This document shows positions 63,011 through 64,000 of a stretch of DNA of 64,000 nucleotides, piece after piece. Under the pieces are notes generated by a model. That model had not been told where the DNA came from and made no database searches. It saw only the letters and a list, made by a program, of their open reading frames with translations. Each line of letters begins with the position of its first letter. Position 1 is the first letter of the stretch. The stretch spans positions 1 to 64,000 of the forward strand of contig NZ_RKME01000012.1 in the NCBI RefSeq assembly GCF_003797825.1, read 5' to 3'. The position numbers were made by a program, and so were the translations under genes. The DNA is from Gordonia sp. OPL2 (GTDB lineage: Bacteria > Actinomycetota > Actinomycetes > Mycobacteriales > Mycobacteriaceae).

Positions 63011-63826
63011 ATGATCGACAAGCGTCCCGGCGATGCGGCCGACCGGCTGACCGACAGCGACTGGTTCGAGCGTCTCGCCCGCGCCGGCCATGTGGTGAGT
63101 GGCTTGCTCCATCTCCTCATCGCGTACATCGTTCTGCGCCTGGCGTTCGGCGACCCTGGGAGCGCCGACCAGTCGGGAGCGCTCTCGATTTTCGCGTCGT
63201 CGACCGGGGGTCGCCTGGCCCTATGGGTGGCCGTTGTCGCGTTCGTGGCGATGGCCCTGTGGCGCATCGCCGAGACGATCGTGGGGCCGCATCCGTCGGA
63301 ACCGCGGTCCGACGACGACGACGGCATCTTCGATCGTGCGAAGGCAGGGGCGCTCGCGGTGGTCTATCTCGCGTTCGCGTGGTCGGCAGGCCAGTTCGCC
63401 ATGGGTGAGGGCAAATCCAGTGGACAGCAGAACGCCGGCCTCAGTGCCCGGCTCATGGAGTCAACGGCCGGGAAGGCCGTGCTCGTCGTCGCGGGGCTGA
63501 TCATCATCGCCGTCGGCGCCTATCACGTCTACAAGGGCGTCTCGCGGTCATTCTTCGACGACCTGCGGATCGGCGACGACAACCAGGCGGTGAAGGTGAC
63601 CGGCATCGTCGGCTACGTGGCCAAGGGTGTCGTTCTGGCCGGCGCCGGGATTCTGGTCGTGGTCGCCGCGATCACAGCGGACCCGTCGAAAGCGACCGGT
63701 CTCGACGGCGCAGTGAAGACGGTTGCGGGTTGGCCAGCGGGCCAGTTCCTGCTGGTTCTCGCAGCGTTGGGACTCGCGGCCTACGGAGTCTACTGCTTCG
63801 TGATGGCGCGTTACGCGCGGATGTGA
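63011..63826 (+). CDS. DUF1206 integral membrane protein
   Basis: A 271-aa protein with six predicted transmembrane helices in three similar pairs, as in DUF1206 proteins (ARAGHVVSGLLHLLIAYIVL, AGALAVVYLAFAWSAGQ, VGYVAKGVVLAGAGILVVVA). The first residues, DWFERLARAGHV, match the family start. No function is established. It lies between the secreted-protein island and tRNA-Ala. Confidence 0.88.
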   Translation: MIDKRPGDAADRLTDSDWFERLARAGHVVSGLLHLLIAYIVLRLAFGDPGSADQSGALSIFASSTGGRLALWVAVVAFVAMALWRIAETIVGPHPSEPRSDDDDGIFDRAKAGALAVVYLAFAWSAGQFAMGEGKSSGQQNAGLSARLMESTAGKAVLVVAGLIIIAVGAYHVYKGVSRSFFDDLRIGDDNQAVKVTGIVGYVAKGVVLAGAGILVVVAAITADPSKATGLDGAVKTVAGWPAGQFLLVLAALGLAAYGVYCFVMARYARM

Positions 63827-63868
63827 CGTCGCCGAGTTCATCAGCGGTCATGCAGAGAAACAAGAAAG

Positions 63869-63944
63869 TGGTGGAGCCTAGGAGATTCGAACTCCTGACA
63901 TCTGCCTTGCAAAGGCAGCGCTCTACCAACTGAGCTAAGGCCCC
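63869..63944 (-). tRNA. tRNA-Ala (anticodon TGC)
   Basis: Reading the minus strand from 63944, the acceptor GGGGCCT pairs with AGGCTCC, including the G3-U70 pair that identifies tRNA-Ala. The anticodon arm is CTGCC-TTTGCAA-GGCAG with anticodon TGC. D- and T-arms are standard and the CCA end is encoded. In related genomes tRNA-Ala lies near gyrA, consistent with an origin-proximal location. Confidence 0.96.
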
Positions 63945-64000
63945 GTGCCGGTCAGATCAGTGACCGAACTGGGTGCGAATCGGGTGTCGACGACACCTCT

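Noticed and set aside
1..64000. CRISPR arrays, insertion sequences, prophage genes
   Set aside because: No regularly spaced identical repeats with unique spacers, no transposase or integrase and no terminal inverted repeats were seen.

Overview
The window is GC-rich, densely coded actinobacterial DNA. The order pstP-rodA-pbpA-pknA-pknB, with fhaA/fhaB before it and trpG, crgA, a rhomboid gene and ppiA after it, is the origin-proximal cell-wall/division block of mycolic-acid actinobacteria. With the many oxidoreductases, TetR regulators and sulfur genes this suggests a Gordonia-like member of Mycobacteriales. The genus is inferred from synteny and style. No CRISPR array, rRNA gene, prophage or insertion sequence was seen.

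1-9.3 kb (minus strand): a complete Nit1C-type nitrilase cluster of the MSMEG_0565-0572 / Synechocystis sll0783-sll0787 kind. In transcription order: MSMEG_0572-type protein, nitrilase, MSMEG_0570-type small protein, flavin oxidoreductase, AMP-dependent ligase, radical SAM protein, GNAT-AIR synthase fusion, a second nitrilase-fold protein lacking the catalytic Cys and Glu, and a glycosyltransferase. Genes overlap or lie close together. Nit1C clusters elsewhere are linked to cyanide/nitrile nitrogen use and the nitrogen-starvation response.

9.4-17.6 kb: a peptide/nickel-type ABC transporter operon (minus) diverges from an NtaA/DszA-type flavin monooxygenase and a DszC-like flavoprotein (plus), probably a sulfur-scavenging locus. 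17.6-28.9 kb: mixed accessory genes (FAD monooxygenase with a possible Trp-rich micropeptide, TetR, histidine phosphatase, LAL regulator, CrtI-like oxidoreductase, DUF222/HNH protein, DUF1266 protein, a lipoprotein). 28.9-34.2 kb: Stf0-type sulfotransferase, cysD and fused cysN-cysC in one operon, then a type I sulfatase, together a sulfate activation, transfer and release module. 34.3-42.5 kb: a phosphotriesterase-like hydrolase, TetR regulators, acyl-CoA dehydrogenase, two SDRs and a secreted lipase. Between them lie three very short ORFs (21-26 codons) with strong ribosome-binding sites encoding amphipathic peptides; these are the most interesting undescribed element here.

42.7-57.8 kb: tRNA-Leu, then the conserved Ser/Thr-kinase and cell-wall block, with DnaA-box-like repeats between crgA and a PH-domain gene. 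57.9-62.8 kb: an accessory island of three paralogous secreted proteins around a three-gene set (membrane protein, glycine-zipper secreted protein, degenerate MinD-like ATPase). The window ends with a DUF1206 membrane protein and tRNA-Ala.
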